From Alphaproteobacteria bacterium (GTDB taxonomy: Bacteria; Pseudomonadota; Alphaproteobacteria; Rhodospirillales; Casp-alpha2): a stretch of DNA of 64,000 bases. The stretch is from contig JAJRRU010000010.1 in assembly GCA_024279135.1 (NCBI GenBank), forward strand, positions 431,238 through 495,237, written 5' to 3'. Positions 40,077-48,909 of the stretch are shown piece by piece. Position 1 is the first letter of the stretch; each line of letters begins with the position of its first letter. The translations under genes were made by a program, and so were the position numbers. The notes under the pieces are model-generated. The model had not been told where the DNA came from. It saw only the letters and a list, made by a program, of their open reading frames with translations, and searched no databases.

Positions 40077-40919
40077 TTACCGCTTCCTGAGCCACAAACT
40101 GGATTCATAACCGCCTTCGGGTGGTTGTATGGTATCGAACAGGGCACCTGTCAGGGATGAGGCCATGCGGGTACGTACATAGTGGCTGGACCACAGAATG
40201 TCATACCCCCCGCTGTGCAATAAAGCGGCAATACCCAATTGTTCGTTATACCCGCGCCACTGCCAGGACGCCGGATAATCACCGGGCAGGAAGATATCGT
40301 GAATGTGAACGAGCACACCGGCGGGCAAAGCAGGCAACACCACATTGAGCATCATGTCCACGTCGCTGCCCGGCATGAGAATATGGCTCGAATCCATGCT
40401 CACAATGTCTCCACTGGTCAGTTCGGCAAAAGCCGACAGTCCGGCTTCCTGAATGGTCTGGCGAATAATCGTCACATCCAGCGTGGCGATATCGGCCCTT
40501 GGTGCCGGATCGATGGTCGTTATGGCTACCGTCAGTTCGCCATCGGTGATGGCACGTGCCAGAAACCGGGTCGAATGGCCGGAACCAACCTCGACCAAAC
40601 GTTTGGGCTGGCGCGTGCGAACCATGGTATAGGCCACCGCACCATCGAGACCGGGAAACCAGTCCTGTTCCCAGCGCGGGGCTGGCGGTGGCTCACTGCC
40701 GATTGCCTGCAAATCATGGGAAAAATCATTCATGAGTGATAACATGTGGTGGAAATTTTCAACCCGGCGGTCGAACATTTCCGCCAGCGTATTATAAGCG
40801 GCGCGATCCTTGCCAGCCGGTATCTGGGCGGCATAACGATAGGGGATGAAAAAACCCAGTTTTCTGATGCCCAGGACCGTAGCCAATCCCATAAAAATTT
40901 TCCGCAAATATCGTCTCAT
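40077..40919 (-). CDS. Class I SAM-dependent methyltransferase
   Basis: The 280-residue protein has motif I LVEVGSGHSTRFLARAI, a following acidic ITTIDPAPR and the VLVHIHDIFLPGDYP segment, the pattern of the Methyltransf_24 group found in glycan and secondary-metabolite clusters. It overlaps the stop/start of the LysR gene by four bases, so the two are co-transcribed. Its substrate is not visible. Confidence 0.82.
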   Translation of the reverse strand: MRRYLRKIFMGLATVLGIRKLGFFIPYRYAAQIPAGKDRAAYNTLAEMFDRRVENFHHMLSLMNDFSHDLQAIGSEPPPAPRWEQDWFPGLDGAVAYTMVRTRQPKRLVEVGSGHSTRFLARAITDGELTVAITTIDPAPRADIATLDVTIIRQTIQEAGLSAFAELTSGDIVSMDSSHILMPGSDVDMMLNVVLPALPAGVLVHIHDIFLPGDYPASWQWRGYNEQLGIAALLHSGGYDILWSSHYVRTRMASSLTGALFDTIQPPEGGYESSLWLRKR

Positions 40920-41848
40920 GAATTAAAATCCTGTTTTGCCGTACGTATTAACCAGTCACGCACGATAATTGCATCGCGTGATAATGGGCGGTCTTTGGCC
41001 CAGACCACATAAAATCCCTGGCCGGTTTTGAGGGTGTCGGGGATCGGCCTCGCCAGGCGACCCTCACGGATCAAGCCATCGGTTAAATGTTTCCATCCCA
41101 ACGCGACACCATGGCCGTCGATGGCGGCATGGACCGTCAGGGCATAATCATTGGTCGGGATATTATTTTCCTGACTGAGCGGTTGATCAACACCGAAATG
41201 ATGTAACCAGTCCTGCCAGGAAAGCCGGTTTCGGAAGGCTTCATTGAAGATGATCAGGGGCACGTTCAACAGGTCAGATGGTTCCGACAGTTGACCATAT
41301 TTTTGACAAAAATCCGGACTGCAAATGGGGTAGACTTCTTCTTCGCCAAACAACATAGCGTCATATTCCATCCAGTCCCCCCGACCCCGGCGAATGCCCA
41401 GCGTGATGCCTTCGGATGTTAAATCCACATCCCTGTCCGAGGTTTGCAGGCGTAAATCGATGTTCGGGTATTGTGTCCGCCAGTCGGGCAACCGGGGTAA
41501 CATCCAATAACCCGCAAAGGCTGTGCTGATGGAAATAGTTACATGGGCGCGGTCACGGACGTGATCATAACGCTGGCTGATCTCGGTGGCCGATTGCTGA
41601 ATATGGGACAGCCCCAGACTGACATCGGTAAAAAACTTCTGTCCCACGTCGGTCAGGGTTATTTTTCGGTATTCCCGGTGAAACAGGCGAACATCCATAA
41701 ATGTTTCCAGCCGCTTGATGGCATAGGAAACAGCCGCCTGTGTCACGTTCAGCTCGGCCGCCGCTTTGGTAAAGCTGGACAATCGTGCGGCTGCCTCGAA
41801 GGTGAACAGGCTGTTGGCAGACGGGATCAGGTTTCGCAAGTTTGGCAT
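40916..41848 (-). CDS. LysR-family transcriptional regulator
   Basis: The 310-residue regulator has the N-terminal winged helix (LFTFEAAARLSSFTKAAAEL, NVTQAAVSYAIKRLETF) and a C-terminal effector domain, closest in style to GcvA/AmpR regulators. It is divergent from the enolase-superfamily gene, with 119 bases between, and probably controls that gene and the flavoprotein; the effector may be a substrate of theirs. An inverted repeat, AATAAAACTTATT (41850-41862), lies right before its start. Confidence 0.9.
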   Translation of the reverse strand: MPNLRNLIPSANSLFTFEAAARLSSFTKAAAELNVTQAAVSYAIKRLETFMDVRLFHREYRKITLTDVGQKFFTDVSLGLSHIQQSATEISQRYDHVRDRAHVTISISTAFAGYWMLPRLPDWRTQYPNIDLRLQTSDRDVDLTSEGITLGIRRGRGDWMEYDAMLFGEEEVYPICSPDFCQKYGQLSEPSDLLNVPLIIFNEAFRNRLSWQDWLHHFGVDQPLSQENNIPTNDYALTVHAAIDGHGVALGWKHLTDGLIREGRLARPIPDTLKTGQGFYVVWAKDRPLSRDAIIVRDWLIRTAKQDFNS

Positions 41849-41849
41849 A

Positions 41850-41862
41850 AATAAAACTTATT
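41850..41862. promoter_or_regulatory. Candidate LysR operator
   Basis: AATAA-AAC-TTATT is a perfect dyad in the divergent intergenic region, one base upstream of the LysR start codon. LysR boxes often have such AT-rich T-N11-A dyads; the position would suit autoregulation. Only the symmetry supports it. Confidence 0.3.
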
Positions 41863-41967
41863 AAAAGAATGACATTTATTAGAGGTTACCGGGGATAACT
41901 CATCGTGTAACATAAGGTTAGTACTGTTTCTATGGCGATCATAACAGGCTTTAGGGGTGATCTCATC

Positions 41968-43149
41968 ATGAAAATCACGGCTATCAGGGCAACACCGGTT
42001 AATATACCGCTGGAAATACCCTTCTGGTGGACAGGTGGGTATTATCCCGGCACCTCCAAGGCGATCATCGAAGTGGAAACCGATCAGGGCATCGTCGGGC
42101 TGGGCGAAGCACCATCGGCCGATGTTGTTGCCACCATTATGGCAATGGGCGAACGTCTGGTTGGCATGGACCCCATCGATATCGCGGCCTGTGAAGCGGT
42201 TTGTGTGCCGGCCTGGCAGATCGTGCAAAACACTGATGATGCATCGGTGGTCAAGGCCTTTGGTGGAATCGAGATTGCTCTGTGGGATATTCGCGGCAAA
42301 CTGTGGGACAAGCCGCTCTACCAGTTATTGGGCGGTGCGGTCCGCAAAGACATTCCATTCACCGAATATTTTGCCTTCCGTCCGAAAATTGACGGCAAGG
42401 GTGGCGAGATGTCGGCCCAGGCCATTGTCGATTATTGTCTGGAAATGCGCGAGCAGCACAGCTCGACATTTTTTGAGGGTAAATTAATCCAGGGCGACGC
42501 GGAACTGGAAATCGAGACCGTCAAAAAACTGCGCCAGGCATTGGGGCCGCGCGCCATGATCCGGCTGGATTCCAACATGCAATGGTCGCTGTCCAGTGCG
42601 CGTCATATCCTGCGCGAGATCGAGCCCTGTAACATCCGCAATTATGAAGACCCGGTGGCGACCTTCGAGGAAATGGCACAGTTACGCAAACATTCGGCCA
42701 TTCCGTTTTCCAGCCATGTGCCCGATCTGCGCCGGGCCGTGGCACTGGGTGTGCCCGATAATTTTGTCACCAATTTCGCCGTGCTGGGCGGGATCAACAA
42801 GGCGGTACGTTTTATCGGCGCCTGTGAGGCCATGGGGGTCGGGTTCTGGTGTTACAGCGGTGATTCAGGCATCTGCACCGCGGCCTATCTGCACGTGGTG
42901 GCCGCCACCCAATGGATGCATGAACCCAGCCAGTCTCTACTTCGGTGGCAAACGACTGATGTCATCGAGGGAGGCCCGTTTTGTCAAACCAATAACCATA
43001 TTCCGGTTCCCGAAGGGCCGGGTTTGGGCATCACACTGGATCGGGGAAATCTGAAACGTATGTTTGATGACTACGTTGATAACGGGCCGGTGGATCATTT
43101 TCACGACCCGCTTCGCCCCGGTGTCTTGCGCCGTTTACCGCTGAATTAA
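41968..43149 (+). CDS. Enolase-superfamily enzyme (mandelate racemase/muconate lactonizing group)
   Basis: The 393-residue protein has the capping domain followed by the TIM barrel of the MR/MLE superfamily. Metal ligands are likely in RLDSNMQWS and YEDPVATFEE, the general base lysine region in FFEGKLIQGDAELE, and a His in FSSHVPDLRRA, which is reminiscent of the glucarate dehydratase subgroup. It probably dehydrates or epimerises a sugar acid or a related carboxylate, but the substrate is not clear. ATG 41968 has AGGGGTGA upstream and is preferred to 41932. It is followed after 17 bases by the flavoprotein gene. Confidence 0.8.
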   Translation: MKITAIRATPVNIPLEIPFWWTGGYYPGTSKAIIEVETDQGIVGLGEAPSADVVATIMAMGERLVGMDPIDIAACEAVCVPAWQIVQNTDDASVVKAFGGIEIALWDIRGKLWDKPLYQLLGGAVRKDIPFTEYFAFRPKIDGKGGEMSAQAIVDYCLEMREQHSSTFFEGKLIQGDAELEIETVKKLRQALGPRAMIRLDSNMQWSLSSARHILREIEPCNIRNYEDPVATFEEMAQLRKHSAIPFSSHVPDLRRAVALGVPDNFVTNFAVLGGINKAVRFIGACEAMGVGFWCYSGDSGICTAAYLHVVAATQWMHEPSQSLLRWQTTDVIEGGPFCQTNNHIPVPEGPGLGITLDRGNLKRMFDDYVDNGPVDHFHDPLRPGVLRRLPLN

Positions 43150-43166
43150 CCTGTCAGGAATAGGCC

Positions 43167-45608
43167 ATGGAATCTCACACAAGAGTTGTCATTATCGGGG
43201 GCGGCGTTGTCGGCTGTTCGATTTTATATCATCTGGCTAAACTTGGCTGGCCGGATGTTATGTTACTGGAACGCTCGGAACTCACGTCCGGCTCGTCCTG
43301 GCATGCCGCCGGTCAAATCCATACCATCAGTTCCGATCCGAATATCTCCCGTCTGCAAAGTTATACCATCAACCTGTATAAAGAGATCGAGGAATTGTCC
43401 GGCCAGTCGGTCGGCCTGCACACCACGGGCGGGTTTTATCTGGCTTCCACACCTGAGCGGATGGACTACCTGAAACGCGAACGCTCCAAGGCTCGCTATA
43501 TGGGGCTCGATCAGGAATTCATCTCCCTCGACGAAGTGGCCCGCATGAACCCGTTGATCGACCCGAAACATTATCTGGGTGCGTTGTTTGATCCTATTGA
43601 TGGTCATGTGGACCCCAGCGGTGTCACCTACGCCTTTGCCAAGGCCGCAAAACACTACGGGGCCAGTTATCATCGCAATACCCCGGTGATCGAGACCAAC
43701 CAGCGCCCCGACGGCAGTTGGGATGTGGTCACCCCCAAGGGCACCATCCATAGCGAATACATAATAAATGCCGGTGGCCTGTGGGCTCGTGAAGTGGGGC
43801 ATCTGGCCGGTATAGAATTGCCGGTTCAACCCATGGAACACCATTACCTGATTACCGATACCATACCGGAAATTGAACAGGCCGACCATGAATTGCCCTG
43901 TGGCATTGATTACGAGGCCAACATTTATTTCCGCCAGGAAGCTCAAGGTTTGTTGCTGGGTACGTATGAGCCGCAATCCACACCGTGGATGGTCAGTGGC
44001 ACGCCACTGGATTTTGGTCACGAGCTGTTGCCGCCCGATCTGGACCGCATATCGGAACGTCTGGAACTGGCTTTCGAGCGTATCCCACCGCTGGCCGATG
44101 CTGGCATCAAAACCGTGGTCAACGGCCCGTTTACTTTTGGTCCGGATGGCAACCCCATGATCGGACCGGTGCCCGGATTGCGGAACTACTGGACGGCTGT
44201 GGGTGTCATGGCCGGGTTCTGTCAGGGCGGCGGGGTCGGCTTGTGCATGGCGGAATGGATGATCGAAGGCGAGCCATCCATCGATGTGTGGGCCATGGAT
44301 ATCGCCCGGTTCGGCGAGTTCGCGACCCGCGAATACGGCACCGTCAGATCGTCGGAAAATTATTCCAGACGGTTCCAGCTCACGTACCCCAATGAAACCC
44401 TGCCTGCATTGCGCCGCCAGAAAACCACCAGTCTGTATGACCGCCTGATGGCGCGTGGTGCGGTCATGGCCGACAGCTTTGGTCTGGAAAATGTGCTGTG
44501 GTTTGCCAACAGCCCTGAGCAGGCCTTCGAGAACCCGAGCTTTCACCGCTCCAACGCCTTTGAGCGGGTGGCCGAAGAGGTCAAGGCGGTTCGCCAGGAT
44601 GTGGGTGTTATTGAGGTTGCCAACTTTGCCAAACACGAGTATACCGGCCCCGGTGCGCGGGACTTCCTGAATTATATGCTGGCTGGTAAACTGCCGGGGA
44701 TTGGTCGTTTGAACCTGACACCCATGCTGAGCGCCAAAGGCAAGCTGCAAGGTGATTTGACGGTGGCGTGTCTGGCCGAGCAGCATTTTATCCTGTTCGG
44801 ATCGGGTGCGGCGCAGGAAATGCATCGCCGGTGGTTTGAACAACATCTCCCCGAGACCGGTGTTTCCTATCACAATCGTTCCGATGAGCTGCATGGGTTG
44901 GCGCTTTCCGGTCCCCGGTCGCGTGAGTTGCTGGCCCGGATTTGCCGTGATGATGTGAGTGGCGAGGGATTTAAGTTCCGCGATATCCGCCAGACCACCG
45001 TGGGCGGCGTGCCCGCCATCCTGAGCCGCATTTCGTTTTCGGGCGAACTGGGGTTCGAGATTTATGTAGCACCCCAATACCTGCTGAAACTGTTTGAAGA
45101 GGTCGAAGCCGCCGGGGCCGATCTGGGGCTCAAGCCTTATGGTGCGCGGGCTTTGATGTCGTTGCGCCTGGAGAAAAGCTGGGGTGTGTGGACGCTGGAT
45201 TTCCGCCCTGATTTCACTGCCGCTCAATCCGGGCTGGACGCCTTTATCAATTGGGACAAGGGTGATTTTATGGGCCGTGCCGCGGCCTGGGCTGAAAAAC
45301 AGCAGGGCCCGGAAAAGAAACTTGTCACCCTGGTAATTGAAACCGATGATATTGACGTATCGAATGATGAGGCGATATTCTACGAAGGTGACTGTGTTGG
45401 TTATGTGACCTCGGGTGGGTTTGCGCACCACGTGGGCAAAAGTGTGGCCATGGGATACATTCCAACTGCTTTGTTGGATAAAGAAACTGGTTTCGAGATT
45501 GAAATACTGGGGCAAATGAAGCCCGCCAGACGTCAATTTGAGCCATTGTATGATCCGGACGGCTCGCTCATGCGCGAAATGACCTCCCCTCCGAAAACTG
45601 AGTCATGA
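43167..45608 (+). CDS. Dimethylglycine/sarcosine dehydrogenase-like flavoprotein with GcvT domain
   Basis: This 813-residue enzyme joins an FAD-dependent amine oxidase domain (about residues 1-380; FAD motif IIGGGVVGCSIL at 9-20) to a C-terminal aminomethyltransferase-like folate domain (about 430-800). His46 in SGSSWHAAG matches the histidine that binds FAD covalently in dimethylglycine dehydrogenase. The class oxidises N-methyl amines and passes the one-carbon unit to tetrahydrofolate. It follows the enolase-superfamily gene and shares its likely LysR control. Related proteins are numerous in marine alphaproteobacteria and act on different N-methyl or glycine-derived compounds, so dimethylglycine is only a guess. 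Confidence 0.85.
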   Translation: MESHTRVVIIGGGVVGCSILYHLAKLGWPDVMLLERSELTSGSSWHAAGQIHTISSDPNISRLQSYTINLYKEIEELSGQSVGLHTTGGFYLASTPERMDYLKRERSKARYMGLDQEFISLDEVARMNPLIDPKHYLGALFDPIDGHVDPSGVTYAFAKAAKHYGASYHRNTPVIETNQRPDGSWDVVTPKGTIHSEYIINAGGLWAREVGHLAGIELPVQPMEHHYLITDTIPEIEQADHELPCGIDYEANIYFRQEAQGLLLGTYEPQSTPWMVSGTPLDFGHELLPPDLDRISERLELAFERIPPLADAGIKTVVNGPFTFGPDGNPMIGPVPGLRNYWTAVGVMAGFCQGGGVGLCMAEWMIEGEPSIDVWAMDIARFGEFATREYGTVRSSENYSRRFQLTYPNETLPALRRQKTTSLYDRLMARGAVMADSFGLENVLWFANSPEQAFENPSFHRSNAFERVAEEVKAVRQDVGVIEVANFAKHEYTGPGARDFLNYMLAGKLPGIGRLNLTPMLSAKGKLQGDLTVACLAEQHFILFGSGAAQEMHRRWFEQHLPETGVSYHNRSDELHGLALSGPRSRELLARICRDDVSGEGFKFRDIRQTTVGGVPAILSRISFSGELGFEIYVAPQYLLKLFEEVEAAGADLGLKPYGARALMSLRLEKSWGVWTLDFRPDFTAAQSGLDAFINWDKGDFMGRAAAWAEKQQGPEKKLVTLVIETDDIDVSNDEAIFYEGDCVGYVTSGGFAHHVGKSVAMGYIPTALLDKETGFEIEILGQMKPARRQFEPLYDPDGSLMREMTSPPKTES

Positions 45609-45650
45609 TGAAAAAGAGTTTTCCGTTAAACTGAACCAACGGAGGACACG

Positions 45651-45770
45651 ATGAAGAAATGATTTAGCGAAGAGCAGATTATTAATATATTGAGGAACAG
45701 GTTGCGGGATTTCCGGTTAAGGAGATCACCTGCGTCACCTGATATTTCAAAGCGAATATTAGCAAATTGT
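45651..45770 (+). pseudogene. Remnant of an IS3-family transposase orfA
   Basis: The start ATG-AAG-AAA-TGA followed by FSEEQIINIL in the same frame resembles the N-terminus of IS3-type OrfA proteins (MKKxFSEEQI). An in-frame stop at codon 4 and a frameshift after about 14 codons (continuing as IEEQVAGFPVKEI, then a second stop and YFKANISK) show decay. No terminal repeats or second reading frame remain. It marks the left edge of the AT-rich island. Confidence 0.7.
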
Positions 45771-45795
45771 CAGTCAAGTTCCTGAGGTTCAAAAA

Positions 45796-47019
45796 CTATT
45801 CCAGGTTCTGAACACCTAATTGTTGGTACATTTTTGAGGGAACCTGTGCGATGCCTCGTTGATTTTGTATTAGCGAATTTATCTCCGTGCCATCAATATA
45901 TGGACCAAGACTCGATTTCGACATAGCCAATAAGGTGCGTGCCAGCATAACACTTCCAGGATGCCCAAAATCGATAAACTCACGATCTGGAGCATCCAGT
46001 ATACGAGAGTCTGTAAAATCAAAGAATTCACCACCTGCATCTATAACTTTGCGTTGCATCGAACTTGAAAATAACTTGTAGAATGATGCGAACCGTTCAT
46101 CTCTTATCAAAAGAGAACGCAGCCCTGACGGTACTGGTAAAAGAACTGTGACGAAGGCTATTCCTTCTTCCTCAGCATAAATTGCAGCCCGACGTACACG
46201 CTCCAACAATTCTGAGCTCAATGTCGCACTATCAAGTTCACCTTCCGGGACTGTGCCAGGGTCTGTATTTATTGAATTGAAGAGGTCGAAATTTTTCTTC
46301 GGTTGCTGAAACTCTTTGAGATAATAATAGCTTCCATCTGGTCCGTAGCCACCGATATCCAGACTCATGCCGCGCAGCCCGAGCCTCGGTCCTTCTCTAT
46401 CTCGTCCATTCAGCAATATCATAAATGCTGATTTCCATGAAATTTTACGCTCAATCAAATAAAGCCAGACTTGATAAATCTCTCGCGGAACTATTTGCAA
46501 CGATAATGACTCAATCGGTGTGTCTAACAATAAATTAGCGCGACTTGATTGGTAAGCCAAATCTGTCTCATACGAGCGAAGTGTAAAATGCCAGAAGTCC
46601 GGCGCATAGAGAATAACTTGAGGCTTATGAATTGAAACCAGCCGCCGAACCTCATCGTCTATCAAGGAATATTTAATGCCGCGTCCTACATTCGTCATGT
46701 TTGTGGCAAACATCGAATTACGATAGCCGAGAACACGCGAAGACCCCATAACCATCACTTCTGGTTTATGGCGATAGACCAAGGCTTCTTTGTATTGATG
46801 CTCAATCTGACCATTACTAATAATCGAAGGGTCCCAAATACCCCCTGTTTCTGTCTGCCAGTCCACAATCCTTATCGGTGAGTATGCTTCGCCGCTACGC
46901 CATAACAATAATGCGGGAGACAAAACAGCCATTGCACATATTAAATAGAACAAAGCCAGAATTGAGATGTAAAAACCCCAGCGACGTTTCAATTTATGAC
47001 CATGTTTGCAAGTCAGCAT
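45796..47019 (-). CDS. SGNH/AlgX-like membrane-anchored acyltransferase partner
   Basis: The 407-residue protein has one N-terminal membrane helix (about residues 15-38) and a periplasmic domain that looks like the SGNH hydrolase fold: EVMVMGSSRVLGYR with the nucleophile Ser (about 93) and DREFIDFGHPGSVMLARTL with the late Asp and His. Similar proteins serve with MBOAT enzymes in O-acetylation of exopolysaccharides. The neighbouring gene 12 bases upstream is such an MBOAT. Codon use is AT-rich compared with the flanks, suggesting transfer. Confidence 0.65.
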   Translation of the reverse strand: MLTCKHGHKLKRRWGFYISILALFYLICAMAVLSPALLLWRSGEAYSPIRIVDWQTETGGIWDPSIISNGQIEHQYKEALVYRHKPEVMVMGSSRVLGYRNSMFATNMTNVGRGIKYSLIDDEVRRLVSIHKPQVILYAPDFWHFTLRSYETDLAYQSSRANLLLDTPIESLSLQIVPREIYQVWLYLIERKISWKSAFMILLNGRDREGPRLGLRGMSLDIGGYGPDGSYYYLKEFQQPKKNFDLFNSINTDPGTVPEGELDSATLSSELLERVRRAAIYAEEEGIAFVTVLLPVPSGLRSLLIRDERFASFYKLFSSSMQRKVIDAGGEFFDFTDSRILDAPDREFIDFGHPGSVMLARTLLAMSKSSLGPYIDGTEINSLIQNQRGIAQVPSKMYQQLGVQNLE

Positions 47020-47031
47020 TTCTCAATATTC

Positions 47032-48558
47032 CTAAAAATCAAAATAAAGAAACTCAACTTCACGACCCATATTGAGGGTAATAAGCCCGAAAAGAATCGC
47101 CAAACTCAGCGCCCAAAAAATATTTGGGCGCCAAATCAGTTGCCGATCAATCCAACTGATAGGCGCTACTCGCAATCCAACAGGTTTGTTGAACCGGTAA
47201 AATAATTGTGCGGTGTTTGGTAAAGTAAATGCTATCATGGCAGCACCTGATAATATGACCAACTGAACAATTGCGCCGCTGAACTTAGGGGCAAATCCAG
47301 CCAATTCAATGAATGATCTTAGAATCTCTTCGGGCGGGCCAAACTGAATTGGGTTGCCCAACAGTTGCCAGTGAGCGAAGTCCGAGCCATAAATCATTGC
47401 TGCGTAAATTCGAAGCCCTGTTTCTACATCTGAAGATCGAAACAAAACCCAAGCAAAAACAACCAAGATAAATGTAACACCCATTGCAATGGGTCTTGGG
47501 ATAGGTATCTGCGTATACGCCCATAATTGATTCGCGACAATAAGAATGCCATGAACCGCGCCCCAGAGGATGAAAGTCCAGTTTGCACCATGCCAAAAAC
47601 CGCCGATAAGCATCGTCAAAAAGATATTTACATACCTACGTGTAATTCCTCTGCGATTACCACCTAATGCAATATAAAGATAGTCCCGCAAAAAGGCAGA
47701 AAGTGTAATATGCCAGCGGCGCCAAAAATCAATTATGCTAGTCGCCTTATATGGTGAATTAAAATTAATCGGAAGCCTGATACCGCACATTCTGGCGATT
47801 CCTATGGCCATATCCGAATATGCGCTGAAATCAAAATAGAGCTGAAATGTGTACGCAAGTACACCAATCCAAGAATTCAGGAGTGCCAGGTCGCCACCAC
47901 TCGCCGCTTGCGAGAAGAAAGAGTTGGCAAAGATGGCTAATCGATCAGCAATCAACACTTTCTTTGCTAATCCTATAATGAGGATACTTAAGCCAACCAT
48001 GATATCAAAGGTGATCCGCTCGCGCCTTTGCCCTCTTGCAATCTGTTCGACCACATCCCGGTGATGCACAATTGGTCCAGCAATTAACTGCGGAAAGAAA
48101 CTGATATACATCGTGTAGTTTTGCCAAGAGACCTCAGGGCGCAATCGACGATGCGAGTCGACAAGCCAGGTAATTTGTTGGAATGTGAAAAAACTCAATC
48201 CCAATGGGATAATCAACGAGAGAATTGGCATATCGCTTCCGCTCATTCCGTCAATCATATTCAGAAAGAACAAACGGTATTTAAACCAGCCGAGAACGAG
48301 TAAATTACCACCGCAGCTAAAAAGTAAAACAACTTGCGATGGTTTATTTCTTAATTGATTTCCCAGGATGAAATTAGCGAATATTGATCCGAGCAGGATT
48401 GGTAAATTTGTAATATCCCACCACGAATAAAAAACCAATGAGGATAGGATTATCCAACTTATTGCCCAATTAGAGAATCGTGTGCGAATAAGAAAAACAT
48501 TAACAACCAAGAATATAGGGAGAAAAACGAAGATAAAATCGAAACTTGAGAAAACCAT
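47032..48558 (-). CDS. MBOAT-family O-acyltransferase (AlgI-like)
   Basis: The 508-residue polytopic protein has MVFSSFDFIFVFLPIFLVVN at the start, YFDFSAYSDMAIGIARMCGI, SIIDFWRRWHITLSAFLRDY and GGFWHGANWTFILWG, whose His is the MBOAT catalytic residue. AlgI-type enzymes move acetyl groups across the inner membrane for O-acetylation of alginate or other polymers. It forms a pair with the SGNH-like gene. Base composition is clearly poorer in GC than in the rest of the window. Confidence 0.9.
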   Translation of the reverse strand: MVFSSFDFIFVFLPIFLVVNVFLIRTRFSNWAISWIILSSLVFYSWWDITNLPILLGSIFANFILGNQLRNKPSQVVLLFSCGGNLLVLGWFKYRLFFLNMIDGMSGSDMPILSLIIPLGLSFFTFQQITWLVDSHRRLRPEVSWQNYTMYISFFPQLIAGPIVHHRDVVEQIARGQRRERITFDIMVGLSILIIGLAKKVLIADRLAIFANSFFSQAASGGDLALLNSWIGVLAYTFQLYFDFSAYSDMAIGIARMCGIRLPINFNSPYKATSIIDFWRRWHITLSAFLRDYLYIALGGNRRGITRRYVNIFLTMLIGGFWHGANWTFILWGAVHGILIVANQLWAYTQIPIPRPIAMGVTFILVVFAWVLFRSSDVETGLRIYAAMIYGSDFAHWQLLGNPIQFGPPEEILRSFIELAGFAPKFSGAIVQLVILSGAAMIAFTLPNTAQLFYRFNKPVGLRVAPISWIDRQLIWRPNIFWALSLAILFGLITLNMGREVEFLYFDF

Positions 48559-48909
48559 TCAGAATCCTACTGCATTCTCATTTATTAATGGAAAACTACG
48601 GCTAACAGATAATTTAAATCACATACATAGACATCTGCATAGTGTACGGGATTCAGGTTGTTTGAGACACTCAAGCAACTCTGGACAGGTAATTTCACAA
48701 TATGCCATCTGGGTCAATCCTCACAGCGATTTATGAAATACCACAATGACAGCAAGATGTGATAAATAGATTTTAGGTAGCATGGTCAGATATTGAAATA
48801 CACCTTAACTTTGATACCAAACTGTCCAACTATGTGGGACCACCTTAAATAGATCGACCTGGTATTTAAACAAAAAGCGCAGTATTTTGTACAATCATAA
48901 AGTGTATAT
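48559..48909. other. AT-rich intergenic region
   Basis: I see no gene here. The stretch is strongly AT-rich and lies between the MBOAT start and mutY. The segment around 48800-48850 (containing AACTGTCCAACTATGTGGGA) resembles the outer ends of some IS elements, but I find no matching partner end. The short frame on the minus strand at 48786-49040 runs into mutY and is not convincing. Confidence 0.35.

Noticed and set aside
43263..45536. A 757-codon open frame antisense to the flavoprotein gene
   Set aside because: It mirrors the codon structure of the real gene, has no recognisable motif and no ribosome-binding site; the plus-strand protein has full FAD and GcvT signatures.
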